Below the pieces are notes generated by a model. That model saw only the letters and a list, made by a program, of their open reading frames with translations. It was not told where the DNA came from and did no database searches. DNA of 64,000 bases from Leptospira sanjuanensis (lineage in GTDB: Bacteria; Spirochaetota; Leptospiria; Leptospirales; Leptospiraceae): positions 2,578,001 through 2,642,000 of the forward strand of contig NZ_JAIZBG010000001.1 in the NCBI RefSeq assembly GCF_022267325.1, read 5' to 3'. The position numbers and the translations under genes are program-made. Numbering within the stretch: position 1 is the first letter of the stretch; every line of letters begins with the position of its first letter. Of the stretch, positions 37,289-46,244 are shown one piece after another.

Positions 37289-38163
37289 ATCCGATCTTAA
37301 AATTTTTGAGCGCATTCGTTCTTTTAACCGCTTTGATCGCTTCGATCGGCTGCACCTATTCGATCGAAAAAAAATACGTCTACGCGAAACCGTATTATCC
37401 GAATCAGAATTACTTCGATGAAAACAATCCTCAGTTCGAAGAGGGCGAGCCTTACTGGCTTTTGGACTTTTTAGGAAACGTTTTCGGGGTTCTTTCCAAA
37501 CTCATTCTTTGGAACCGCAAGATGAGCAATCATCGTTTTTCCGAAGAGACCAAAAATTATCTGAAAGATTATATTCGGGAAAACAACCTGAAGGACGTCA
37601 AGGTTCGTTTTAATCAATACGCTCCGATCGACGATTTGGTTCAACTTTGGAAGTCGGATACCGTTCATCCGATTTTGAAATATACTGTGGGAATTTTTAA
37701 CTGGGCCATCGGCGCGATTCTTCCCGGAAGACTTTTTGCGGGATTGTTCAACGGAGATCATTACAATCCGTATTCGAACACGATCAATCTTTACAGCGAT
37801 CTTCCTTCCGTCGTTCTACACGAGGGGGGACATTCGAAGGATTTTGCGCTTCGTAAATATAAGTCCTTATACAGCATCGGCTATTCGATTCCGTTTTTAG
37901 GTCCGTTGTATGCGGAGGCCCGTGCTTCGGATGATGCTCTTCGCTATCTGAGACACAGATGCGATCTGAAAAACGAACTCATCGCCTATCGGACATTATA
38001 TCCTGCGTATGCGACGTATGCGGCAGGACCGATTCTCGATTCGGTCGGCGAGCTTGTAGGGTTGGCGGCTTCGATTCCCGGACATATCGTAGGATATCGA
38101 AAACAAAAGAAAGTGGAGAAGGAAGAAATTCCGGAGTGTAAGGTTTTGGAAGAGATGCGTTGA
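37285..38163 (+). CDS. Lipoprotein with HEGGH zinc-peptidase motif
   Basis: A 292-residue lipoprotein (signal IASIGC, Cys23). The middle contains VVLHEGGHSKDFAL (H179, E180, H183), an HExxH zinc motif, and E211 in YAEARASDDALRY as a likely third ligand, as in gluzincin-type peptidases. The rest is a helical, partly hydrophobic chain with a Gly/Ala-rich segment near the C-terminus. No named peptidase family is recognised with confidence. It ends the seven-gene lipoprotein operon. A peptidase tethered at the outer envelope is the reasonable inference. Confidence 0.7.
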   Translation: MNPILKFLSAFVLLTALIASIGCTYSIEKKYVYAKPYYPNQNYFDENNPQFEEGEPYWLLDFLGNVFGVLSKLILWNRKMSNHRFSEETKNYLKDYIRENNLKDVKVRFNQYAPIDDLVQLWKSDTVHPILKYTVGIFNWAIGAILPGRLFAGLFNGDHYNPYSNTINLYSDLPSVVLHEGGHSKDFALRKYKSLYSIGYSIPFLGPLYAEARASDDALRYLRHRCDLKNELIAYRTLYPAYATYAAGPILDSVGELVGLAASIPGHIVGYRKQKKVEKEEIPECKVLEEMR

Positions 38164-38327
38164 TTTTTCGGACCTCGAAAGGAAAAATCCGGACGTCGAT
38201 CAAAAAAGAATTTTCCCGAAACAAAATCGGAATCCGTTTTAAATCATCGATTATTTCGATTTCGTTTCGGATTTTCAGAAGTATTTCATTCTATAAATCC
38301 GTAGTCGAAAAGCTTTTCGAAAACAAA

Positions 38328-38356
38328 TTGACAGCCTCGCAAAAAAGAGGGATGAT
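38328..38356 (+). promoter_or_regulatory. Candidate sigma-70 promoter before the DUF3015 pair
   Basis: TTGACA at 38328-38333, a 17-base spacer, and GATGAT at 38351-38356, then AAGGAG before the GTG start at 38383. The -35 is perfect and the -10 matches four of six. Confidence 0.5.
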
Positions 38357-38382
38357 CCTTTTTCGCATAAAGGAGTAAAATC

Positions 38383-38871
38383 GTGAAAAAAAGAATCTCC
38401 TGGATCCTTCTGACACTATCTTGCGCTGCTTTGCTGAGTCCTCTCTCGGCCAAAGATTATCACGTCGCAGGTTGCGGATTAGGTTCCTTAATTTTTAAAG
38501 AGAATAAAATGTTACATCAGATTCTCGCGTTGACTACGAATGTAACCGGATTTCAAACGATCGGTATTACGATCGGAACTTCCAATTGTAAAACGGACGG
38601 ACTTGTGAAAACGGAAAAAGTTCAAGAAGTATTCGTAGCGGTTAATTATTCTTCCTTGGAACAAGAAATGGTAAGCGGGAAAGGGGAGAAGTTAGACGCT
38701 CTTTCATCGCTCCTCGGTTGCCCGTCCGAGATGAACGAAAGATTTTCAACGCTGACGCAGAATCGATATTCGAAGTTATTCGTGCCGAACGGAACTCCGG
38801 CAACTCTTCTTGACGGAGTCAAAAACGAAATTCGACAGGACGAAGTGTTAGCTTCGGCTTGCAAGATCTAA
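38383..38871 (+). CDS. DUF3015-type exported protein 1
   Basis: A 162-residue protein starting at GTG with a good AAGGAG. A signal peptide (ILLTLSCAALLSPLSA) is followed by the family signature AGCGLGSLIFKENKMLHQI, then GITIGTSNCKTDG and a helical remainder ending ACKI. The paired cysteines in GCGLGS and SNCK are likely disulfide-linked in the periplasm. Function of the family is unknown. It forms a tandem pair with the next gene and both end in CKI. Confidence 0.82.
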   Translation: MKKRISWILLTLSCAALLSPLSAKDYHVAGCGLGSLIFKENKMLHQILALTTNVTGFQTIGITIGTSNCKTDGLVKTEKVQEVFVAVNYSSLEQEMVSGKGEKLDALSSLLGCPSEMNERFSTLTQNRYSKLFVPNGTPATLLDGVKNEIRQDEVLASACKI

Positions 38872-38885
38872 AGGGAGAAACAAGA

Positions 38886-39371
38886 ATGAAACCGAATCGG
38901 AAAATCATATTAATTCTTCTTGCCATCCTTTCCCTCTCCTACGCAAAAAAAGCGGATGCGTACGGCGCCGCCGGATGCGGGTTAGGATCGGTCGTTATCA
39001 CCGAAAATAAGGTGGTTCACCAGGTGATCGCAGCGACGGTAAACGGGTTATTCTCCGGAAATCAGCTTTTCGGAATCACCACCGGAACTTTGAACTGCAA
39101 AACCGACGGCGTAACCCAAAAGGAAAAAGAACAGGAAATCTTCGTTCATCTGAATTACGATTCTTTAATGTTAGAATCGGCTCAGGGTAAAGGGGAAAAA
39201 CTGGAAGCATTCGCCTCTCTAATGGAATGCAAGGATACGAAGGCGCTCGCCGATCTTACAAGAAAGAACCATTCTTCCCTGTTTGCGAACGCGGACCCTT
39301 CCGATTTTCTTGTTAAAATCAAATTAGAAATGAGCAAGGATACGATCTTATCCAAAAGCTGCAAAATCTAA
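38886..39371 (+). CDS. DUF3015-type exported protein 2
   Basis: A 161-residue paralogue of its neighbour: signal peptide (IILILLAILSLSYAKKADA), AGCGLGSVVITENKVVHQV, GITTGTLNCKTDG and the same ending CKI. The ATG at 38886 has AGGGAG upstream and is preferred over the in-frame extension that overlaps the gene before. The pair most likely arose by duplication. The gene is followed by a strong terminator hairpin. Confidence 0.82.
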   Translation: MKPNRKIILILLAILSLSYAKKADAYGAAGCGLGSVVITENKVVHQVIAATVNGLFSGNQLFGITTGTLNCKTDGVTQKEKEQEIFVHLNYDSLMLESAQGKGEKLEAFASLMECKDTKALADLTRKNHSSLFANADPSDFLVKIKLEMSKDTILSKSCKI

Positions 39372-39378
39372 TCGACAT

Positions 39379-39406
39379 CAGGCTTCCGGAAACAAACGGA
39401 AGCCTG
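39379..39406 (+). terminator. Terminator hairpin of the DUF3015 operon
   Basis: CAGGCTTCCG and CGGAAGCCTG form a perfect 10-bp stem with an 8-base loop, 8 bases after the second DUF3015 stop. Only a weak T-run (AATAAATTTT) follows. Confidence 0.7.
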
Positions 39407-39424
39407 TACAATAAATTTTAATTC

Positions 39425-41536
39425 TTGAATATTCTAAAATCTTTCCATTTTATTCCGCTATCAGACGAGGTCGCAATTCTTAAAAGCCGAAACAGATCCG
39501 TATTTTTTCCTCTTTCCTTTCTTTTTTCATTCTTCGCAATTTCTCCGCTTCTTTTGGCGCAAGAGTCGACAACCGCAACACATCCTCGACAAGAAACGAT
39601 CGATTCCTACGTTCAGAACGCGGAAACAAAAAAACTACATTCCGAACGCTATTGGCTCCTTCTGCTGCATTACCGCAAATCGATCTTCGGAAACGAAAAA
39701 AGCGAAGTCGACGGACAAGATTTTTTTCTTTCGACCAACGGCAAATGGAACGCCAAAGACGAACTCGCGGAAACCATTCGGGAATTTTTTAGAACGCCTA
39801 CGCCGGAGGAAATCGAGGAAAAAGTATTACATCCGATGTGCAAATATCCGGAACGGTTTCGATGGTTGGATTCTCATTTGCATTTCGACAAAAACATACT
39901 CCCCCCTCTTCCGTGCACTCGATTCAACAACTGGATTGCAGCGTTGAATCCGACGTCGATTCAAGTAATCTTCGCTTCCTTTTACTTAAACAATCCCGCG
40001 TCCTTATTCGGACACAATCTCCTAAAAATCGGAAGCAAGAATCCCAATCGATCGGAGATCTTGGATTACGCGGTCAATTTTGCCGCGAATCATTCGCCGG
40101 AGGACGGAAGTCTAACGTATGCCGCACGAGGACTCTTCGGCGGTTATCCCGGCGCATTCAGCCTCTTTCCCTATTACTTTAAAATAAATGAATATAATGA
40201 TATGGAAAGCAGGGATCTTTGGGAATATGAACTTGAAATCGAGGAATCGGACGCGAGAAGAGTCGTGTCTCATGTGTGGGAGTTAGGCGCGACCCACTTC
40301 GATTATTACTTCCTGGATGAGAATTGTTCGTATCACCTTCTTTCCTTGTTGGAAATCGCAAGAAGCGATCTGTTCCTACGAGAAGAATTCAATCTCTATA
40401 CGATCCCCACCGATACGGTGAAGTTGATTCTCAAAAAGGAAGGTTTTATTCGGAAGAAAAGTCACAGACCTTCTCTTTCATCCAGGATGGAACAGAAAAT
40501 CCGGGAACTATCCCCCAAGGAAAGGACGCGATTTTACGATTATATCTCTTCCAAAATCTCCCTTAAAGATTTGTTAAACGAATTCGAAAGTGAAAGACTG
40601 TCGCGGATCTTCGACGCGGCTTTGGACGCAAAACGATTCCAAAAGACGCTGGAAAAACAGAGCCTCGATCAAGAACAGGAATATAAGAATCTCCTAATGG
40701 AACGGAGCCGCCTGCCGTTCCCTCCGCTCCCGAATCAACCGCCCGTATTCGCTCCCCCCGAAGAAGGACATGGAAGTGGAAGAATCAAACTCAGCCGCGG
40801 AGCATCCGCGTTAGGCGGCTTTACGGATCTTTCGATCCGTGCGGCATATCACGATTTCATGAACTACGATAAGGGATTCGTTCCTTTTTCCACGATCGAA
40901 TATTTTTCGATGAATCTGCGACAATACGACCTACAAAAAAATCCGCACTTAGAAGAATCAAGCCTAATCAAAGTTCTTTCCTTGGTTCCGGTAACTCCCA
41001 TTCAAACGCCGTTTTCTTTTTTGATCGACGTGGGAAGCGATTCTTCCATGATCCGGTCCGCATATTCACCGAGAAATCAGATCGTATTTCTCCCTTTTTT
41101 ATCGGACCCGACTTCTTTGAGCGTTCTCCATTCCGTATACGAAGACAAAAAAGAAAAACGGGAAACCGCTACCCGAGTTGCAAACTTCAACACGGACGCG
41201 ACCCTAGGTTATTCTTTTTCGAACGGTGATCGGGAAAATTCGTTCTCTTGGGTTGTCTCGTTTCAGGCGGGAGGAAAGGCGAGAGGAAACGGCTATTACC
41301 GCGAAGGACTTTTGGTCGCTCCTCAGATCGCGTTTTTCGGAGCGGTCGCTTATCAAAAATGGAAGTTCGGTTTAACGGCTCAGTATTTCGCGTTCTCGAT
41401 CTACGGTTACTTGGACGACTTCAAAGTCGCACCGATGTTCGCTTATGCGCTCTCCCAAAACTGGGAAATTCGAATGGAAGGAAAATTACAAAGATATTAT
41501 GAAGAATTTCAGGTTTCCGCCGCGTTCTTTTTTTAA
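39425..41536 (+). CDS. DUF4105-type exported or outer-membrane protein
   Basis: A protein of up to 703 residues from a TTG at 39425; no ATG or GTG opens the early part. A signal peptide (VFFPLSFLFSFFAISPLLLAQ) begins about residue 27. The core contains a DUF4105-like domain with FASFYLNNPASLFGHNLLKIG, YAVNFAANH, ARGLFGGYPGAFSLFPYY and LDENCSYHLLSLLEIAR; the conserved His, Asn-Cys and Arg residues have suggested a cysteine-peptidase-like fold. The last 250 residues look like beta strands ending in FFF, as in outer-membrane barrels. Its end overlaps the hydrolase gene by 38 bases. Function is unknown. Confidence 0.78.
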   Translation: MNILKSFHFIPLSDEVAILKSRNRSVFFPLSFLFSFFAISPLLLAQESTTATHPRQETIDSYVQNAETKKLHSERYWLLLLHYRKSIFGNEKSEVDGQDFFLSTNGKWNAKDELAETIREFFRTPTPEEIEEKVLHPMCKYPERFRWLDSHLHFDKNILPPLPCTRFNNWIAALNPTSIQVIFASFYLNNPASLFGHNLLKIGSKNPNRSEILDYAVNFAANHSPEDGSLTYAARGLFGGYPGAFSLFPYYFKINEYNDMESRDLWEYELEIEESDARRVVSHVWELGATHFDYYFLDENCSYHLLSLLEIARSDLFLREEFNLYTIPTDTVKLILKKEGFIRKKSHRPSLSSRMEQKIRELSPKERTRFYDYISSKISLKDLLNEFESERLSRIFDAALDAKRFQKTLEKQSLDQEQEYKNLLMERSRLPFPPLPNQPPVFAPPEEGHGSGRIKLSRGASALGGFTDLSIRAAYHDFMNYDKGFVPFSTIEYFSMNLRQYDLQKNPHLEESSLIKVLSLVPVTPIQTPFSFLIDVGSDSSMIRSAYSPRNQIVFLPFLSDPTSLSVLHSVYEDKKEKRETATRVANFNTDATLGYSFSNGDRENSFSWVVSFQAGGKARGNGYYREGLLVAPQIAFFGAVAYQKWKFGLTAQYFAFSIYGYLDDFKVAPMFAYALSQNWEIRMEGKLQRYYEEFQVSAAFFF

Positions 41537-42368
41537 AACGATTCCGTTTTACGCACTTCTTTTCCTATCCTGTTCTTCCTTGTTTTATCAACCCACGCAG
41601 GAACGATATTGGAATCCGGACGCATTCGGTTTTTCTTATAAAGAAGAGGACTTTCATACGATCGACGGTGAAACGCTCAAGCTCTGGAGAATCGGCCCGA
41701 AATACGACAAACCGAAAGGTGTCGTTCTACAATTTCACGGAAACGGAGAGAATCGAACGAGTCACTTTATCAGTCTCGTTTGGCTCGTAAACCAAGGATA
41801 CGAGCTCGTCGCCTTCGATTACAGGGGATATTTGGATTCGACCGGTGCGGCGGAACGCGAAAAAATCCACGAGGATTCGATCGCTCTCATTCGTAAAGAA
41901 TTAGAATTTTCTAAATTACGAAATCTTCCCCTCATCGTTTACGGACAAAGTTTGGGAGGCGCGATCGCGGCTCGGGCGGTATCCGAAATCGAAAACAAAT
42001 CCGGAATTCTTCTTTTGGTTTTGGACGGAAGTTTTGCAAGTTACCGTCAGGTGTTTCGAGGAGTTCTAAAAAACGTATTCTTCGCTCCGATCGATCTGAT
42101 CTTCGCAATCTTTATGGACGACGACTTAAGTCCGGGGGAAACGTTGCATAAAATTTCACCCGTTCCCATTTTGATCGTTCACGGAACGGCAGACCCGATC
42201 GTTCCATACGAAAACGGTTTGGAATTGTTTCGACTCGCAAAAGATCCGAAATGGTTTTGGGAAGTTCGGGGCGGCGGCCACGTGGATTGGATGGCATTGG
42301 GGAACTCGAAAGAATCTAAGAATTTTCTAATATTCTTGGATTCTCTCGTTCGGAATTTCAATCCGTAG
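41499..42368 (+). CDS. Alpha/beta hydrolase lipoprotein
   Basis: A 289-residue protein (signal with LLFLSC, Cys24). The alpha/beta-hydrolase core is clear: VVLQFHGNGENRTSH (oxyanion region), ELVAFDYRGYLDS, YGQSLGGAIAARA (nucleophile Ser in GQSLGG), then PILIVHGTADPIVPYE with the catalytic Asp and GGGHVDW with the catalytic His. This is a serine hydrolase of the Abhd-type dienelactone/esterase group; its substrate is unknown. Its ATG lies inside the end of the DUF4105-type gene, so the two are coupled; its 3' end overlaps the next gene on the opposite strand by 11 bases. Confidence 0.88.
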   Translation: MKNFRFPPRSFFKTIPFYALLFLSCSSLFYQPTQERYWNPDAFGFSYKEEDFHTIDGETLKLWRIGPKYDKPKGVVLQFHGNGENRTSHFISLVWLVNQGYELVAFDYRGYLDSTGAAEREKIHEDSIALIRKELEFSKLRNLPLIVYGQSLGGAIAARAVSEIENKSGILLLVLDGSFASYRQVFRGVLKNVFFAPIDLIFAIFMDDDLSPGETLHKISPVPILIVHGTADPIVPYENGLELFRLAKDPKWFWEVRGGGHVDWMALGNSKESKNFLIFLDSLVRNFNP

Positions 42369-42831
42369 AATCAGGATGACGATCCATATGATCCGCCTCG
42401 ATTAAAAATTCGAGGGCTTGTTTCGCGCTCAATTCCTTAAAATAAAGTTCGGTGAAGGAAAAAAAGGATTCGTTGAAAAGATAATAGTCCACAAAACGGA
42501 TTTTGTTCTTTTCCAAAAAAAGAATCTTCCCTTCTCCTCTGGATTCCAAACGGTAATACCCTTCCTCCATATCCAAACGGATATATTCGCCTTCGTCTAA
42601 CGTAAATTCACGATACGGACTCGGAACGGAATTCTGAAACGAACCTTCGTATTTGGAAATAAGTATTTTCTGTTTCCAAAAAGCCAAAGGAACTCTGGAA
42701 GGTCTGAGCAAATACAGAACCGCTGCCGCCGGAGCTTCTTTTTTCAATCGAATGAATTTGGATTTCTGTAATCCGCAACCGCTCACGAACATCAACAAAA
42801 TCACAGCAAAAAGCGGAAGCGCTCTTTTCAT
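42358..42831 (-). CDS. Small DUF2846-like lipoprotein
   Basis: A 157-residue lipoprotein from ATG 42831 (signal MFVSGC). The sequence PAAAVLYLLRPSRVPLAFWKQKILISKYE resembles the N-terminal strands of DUF2846-type lipoproteins, and later YIRLDMEEGYYRLE fits their strand-turn pattern. It lies convergent to the hydrolase gene, overlapping its end by 11 bases, and is otherwise alone. Function is unknown. Confidence 0.6.
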   Translation of the reverse strand: MKRALPLFAVILLMFVSGCGLQKSKFIRLKKEAPAAAVLYLLRPSRVPLAFWKQKILISKYEGSFQNSVPSPYREFTLDEGEYIRLDMEEGYYRLESRGEGKILFLEKNKIRFVDYYLFNESFFSFTELYFKELSAKQALEFLIEADHMDRHPDSTD

Positions 42832-42952
42832 CACGCATCCAGAGAATTCTTTCGAGAGAACGGATCAAGGACTATTTCGATCGGGGACAATCCGATAAAT
42901 TCGGAGAAATAGATTTGGCAATCCGGGCATCTCTTCTGAAATGGGAATTGCA

Positions 42953-43414
42953 ATGAATATCGAACTTACGCGCGAACAATACGAAGCTCTTTTGAAGTCC
43001 TTGGCGATCACCCGTTTTCTCTATCATTCCATCTTAGAGGAAGAAGAGCCCGCTCCCGATAGATTGGATTCGTATGACGCTTACGAAGATATGGAACAGC
43101 AGATTCTCTCGTATGCGAAGGCGCTGGAAGTTTCCCACCTGGTCGCATATGACAGCGAAGAAGAACTTCATTATCTCACAAGAGAGTTCGAAGAAAAGAC
43201 GGATATCTCCGATCTGATCACCGAATATCAGGACAGCATCTTCTGGGATGAATTGGTTCAGAGACTCGCGGCAAGAGATTTTATGAGAACCTACAGCGAA
43301 TCCGAAATCAAGGGAATGGCGATCGAAGAAAGAATCGAAAAAGAAGCCCCCTTCATTTCCAAATACGAGGAGATCTTCACCGAATCGGGAATCGAAACTC
43401 TCGAACTAAAGTGA
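42953..43414 (+). CDS. Acidic protein of unknown function
   Basis: A 153-residue soluble, strongly acidic protein (ATG 42953 with GGGA before it; ATG 42941 is an alternative). It begins MNIELTREQYEALLKSLAI and has Tyr- and Glu-rich helical stretches (EEEEPAPDRLDSYDAYEDMEQQIL and EYQDSIFWDEL). No membrane segment, motif or family is recognised. Its stop abuts the stop of the convergent ABC-2 permease. Confidence 0.65.
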   Translation: MNIELTREQYEALLKSLAITRFLYHSILEEEEPAPDRLDSYDAYEDMEQQILSYAKALEVSHLVAYDSEEELHYLTREFEEKTDISDLITEYQDSIFWDELVQRLAARDFMRTYSESEIKGMAIEERIEKEAPFISKYEEIFTESGIETLELK

Positions 43415-44221
43415 TCAGGTTCCGGTGGATTCGTAACGGCGCTGTCCCTTCTTCCAGATAAACAAGGATCCGAAGAATAAAAGGAAGCCCACGGGAAAAT
43501 TCAAGTATATAAACAAAGGATGAAATAGAGATTCGGAATTTTTCGCTAAAAAATAGTGAGCCGGATAAAAGTTCACGAAACCGAGAGGCAACAAAAAAGT
43601 AAGAAGAATCCGAATCGAAACGTTGTAGATGTTCATCGGATACATCATGAACTCTCTGCTCGAAAAGATGAATAGATGCACCAGAGAATAGTTCTGGACC
43701 GCATAAAACGCGATCGAAGCGATCGCGATCCGAATGCCCGCCAAAATCATCGCGCTTCCGAAGACCGAAAGAAACAACATACAAACTTTCCAAAAAGTCC
43801 ATTCAATATTCGTAAACTGATTCGCGACGAGAAACGTTAGAATTCCCAAAACGAGGTGTAAAAGCCCGGTGATATCGAAGTGATTCATCAGCACCTGACC
43901 GATCGGAGACAAGGGACGAAGCAGATAACGATCGTAACTCCCGTCCCGAACCAAAGAACCGAACTCCACCATTCCTGAAAAAACCGAGGCTACGATTCCC
44001 TGCGCGAAGATGAGTAAACTGTATAAAAACGCGATTTCACCCCGACTCCATCCGCCGATCGAGGAAAATCGGGAAAGAAGTATGAAAATCGTTCCCGCCT
44101 GCGCGGAATAATATACGAGTAATGTTACGAGATAAATCCAAAAACTCGCCTTATATTCCATGTGGGATTGAATGGAGGAAAGCGCGAGTTTGAAATACGT
44201 TTTGATCGACGAGATAGACAT
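43415..44221 (-). CDS. ABC-2-type transporter permease 2
   Basis: A 268-residue integral membrane protein with about six transmembrane helices, typical of the ABC-2 (DUF990-type) permeases: FWIYLVTLLVYYSAQAGTIFIL, then FSSIGGWSRGEIAFLYSLLI, then LLTFLLPLGFVNFYPAHYFL. The end has a basic tail. It begins directly after the stop of permease 1 and is the last of a three-gene exporter. It would form the channel with its partner; the substrate, perhaps a lipid or polysaccharide, is unknown. Confidence 0.82.
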   Translation of the reverse strand: MSISSIKTYFKLALSSIQSHMEYKASFWIYLVTLLVYYSAQAGTIFILLSRFSSIGGWSRGEIAFLYSLLIFAQGIVASVFSGMVEFGSLVRDGSYDRYLLRPLSPIGQVLMNHFDITGLLHLVLGILTFLVANQFTNIEWTFWKVCMLFLSVFGSAMILAGIRIAIASIAFYAVQNYSLVHLFIFSSREFMMYPMNIYNVSIRILLTFLLPLGFVNFYPAHYFLAKNSESLFHPLFIYLNFPVGFLLFFGSLFIWKKGQRRYESTGT

Positions 44222-45004
44222 CTAACCTCCCGCTAGCTCCAGACGCTTTAAACCGGAAAGATAAACCGCAGATGAAAGAGCGGTTAACGTCCCGATCATC
44301 AGGCAATAACGAATCATCAGTTCCACGAAAGACATTCCATATTCTCCCGAAGTCAAAATCTGAGTCGGGTAATAATACATATATGGAAACGGTAGCCAAG
44401 AAGATATGTTCCGCAAAAACTCCGGAAACAGATCCAAAGGAATCACCGCTCCCGAAAACAACGTAATCAAAGCAAAATACAAAAGGAAAAATGAGAATAT
44501 CTCCGTGAAATAAAACGAAAGCGATGAGATCATAAATCCGATCAAAAAGAAAATCAAAAACGCAAGGATATAAACGACGACAAACAATATGAACGCGTTC
44601 GGATCGGGAACAAAGCTGAGATCCAAAACGAAATAGGCGAGCAGCAACAAAGGAAGCGCTCTGGAAAAAAGATGATACAAACTGACTCCGATCGTATCCG
44701 CAAAAACGATCAACGGAAATCGGATAGGTTTTAAGAGATCGAAAAGAATCGTTCCGTTCTTGATCTTAGAAGATACAAGTCCGTCCTGCCTTCCGAACGA
44801 AACCTTGATCAGTGTGGAAAGAACCGCATACAGCACGAGAGAATTCCGATCCCTTCCTCCTCCGAATTCATTCAACGCAACCGATTTCCATACGGAAGTG
44901 AGAATCGCAAGATACAGTACCGCGTTCAAAATTCCGGTAAAGTATTCGAGTCGATACGTGGCCGATCTTTGGAACGCCTTGGAGACGACCTTTAAATACA
45001 ACAT
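44222..45004 (-). CDS. ABC-2-type transporter permease 1
   Basis: A 260-residue integral membrane protein with about six helices. The start MLYLKVVSKAFQRSATYRLEYFTGI and the segment LLYFALITLFSGAVIPLDLFPEFLRNISSWLPFPYMYYYP match ABC-2 permeases paired with the gene downstream. Its ATG overlaps the ATPase stop as TGATG, so translation is coupled. The two permeases differ in sequence and should form a heterodimeric channel. Confidence 0.85.
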   Translation of the reverse strand: MLYLKVVSKAFQRSATYRLEYFTGILNAVLYLAILTSVWKSVALNEFGGGRDRNSLVLYAVLSTLIKVSFGRQDGLVSSKIKNGTILFDLLKPIRFPLIVFADTIGVSLYHLFSRALPLLLLAYFVLDLSFVPDPNAFILFVVVYILAFLIFFLIGFMISSLSFYFTEIFSFFLLYFALITLFSGAVIPLDLFPEFLRNISSWLPFPYMYYYPTQILTSGEYGMSFVELMIRYCLMIGTLTALSSAVYLSGLKRLELAGG

Positions 45005-45984
45005 CAGACTTTCCTTTCACCGTACATCTGTTTGATGACCGCGGCGAGATCCGGTTTCTTATGTTTTACTTCCAGAATTTCGAAACCGGATTCGCCCAAA
45101 AACGATAGAAGTCGGTTTAACGATTCTCCTTCTTTTACGGTGACTTGAATCGAATTCGGGTTCCCGTTTTGGATAACGTGAAATTCGGAAGGAAGTTTTA
45201 ATCTCTCTTCTCCCTTGTATCCGATCTCAACTACGTTGTCCGTTCCTCCCAAATTTCGAAACGAATCCAAATCCCCGTCAAAATGAATTTTTCCGTGATC
45301 GATCAATACGATTCGTTTTGCGAGCGTTTCGATATCTTGAACGTCGTGGGTAGTCAAGAGAATCGTAACCTTTTCCTCTCGATTGATCGTCCGGATAAAA
45401 TCCCTTACGCGTTCCTTTACAAGAACGTCCAGACCAATCGTGGGTTCGTCCAAAAATAACACTTTCGGAAAATGCAAGAGACTCGCGCCGATCTCCGCCT
45501 TCATTCTTTGTCCCAAGCTCAATTTACGGACCTGTTGATGAAAGAATTCGTCCAATCCTAAAAGATCTCGAAACATCTCCATTCGTTTTTTATAATCTTT
45601 GGCGTCGATTTTGTAGATGGACCGCAAAAGATCAAAGGACTCTCCCACGGGAAGATCCCACCAAAGCTGGGTCTTTTGTCCGAAAACAACTCCGATCTGT
45701 TTGGAATTTTCTCTTCGATCTTTGGAAGGATCCAATCCGAAAATCGAGATCGATCCGGAATCCGGAGTCAACACACCGGTCAATAATTTAATGGTAGTCG
45801 ACTTCCCCGCTCCGTTCGGGCCGATATAACCGATAAATTCTCCCGGTTGAATCGAAAAAGAGATATCATCCACGGCACGAATGGTTTCCGGATTGGAATA
45901 AAACAACGATCCGAGAGCTCCAAGAAATCCCGGCTTTCGTTTCGATATGATAAAATTCTTTTTGAGGTTTTTAACGGTGATCAA
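45004..45984 (-). CDS. ABC transporter ATP-binding protein (ABC-2 exporter)
   Basis: A 326-residue ATPase with Walker A GPNGAGKST, signature LSLGQRMKAEIGA (LSxGQ form), Walker B VLFLDEPTIGLD and the H-loop TTHDVQDIE. A C-terminal extension of about 80 residues follows, as in exporters of the NatA/DUF990 type. It energises export by the two ABC-2 permeases downstream. ATG at 45984; upstream is a 251-base divergent region shared with the RNA methyltransferase. Confidence 0.92.
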   Translation of the reverse strand: MITVKNLKKNFIISKRKPGFLGALGSLFYSNPETIRAVDDISFSIQPGEFIGYIGPNGAGKSTTIKLLTGVLTPDSGSISIFGLDPSKDRRENSKQIGVVFGQKTQLWWDLPVGESFDLLRSIYKIDAKDYKKRMEMFRDLLGLDEFFHQQVRKLSLGQRMKAEIGASLLHFPKVLFLDEPTIGLDVLVKERVRDFIRTINREEKVTILLTTHDVQDIETLAKRIVLIDHGKIHFDGDLDSFRNLGGTDNVVEIGYKGEERLKLPSEFHVIQNGNPNSIQVTVKEGESLNRLLSFLGESGFEILEVKHKKPDLAAVIKQMYGERKV

Positions 45985-46244
45985 TGATAAAAAAGCTCCG
46001 CATTACAGATCTAAGAAATTAAACGTCGGTTTGGAAGGAAATCTAAAACCGCTATTGCATATATCTGACTGGATTCTTTCCGAAATAGAATAAAAAATAC
46101 GACTCTGAAAATAAAAATGAAAATTCGACTTTAATCGAGTTTCGACTCAATCCTTTGATCGATTGAAACCGGATCGAAAAAATTCCGAACTCCCGCTCAA
46201 AACAAGCGATTTACAGAGGCCCTCGCGATTCTATTGTGGCATTC

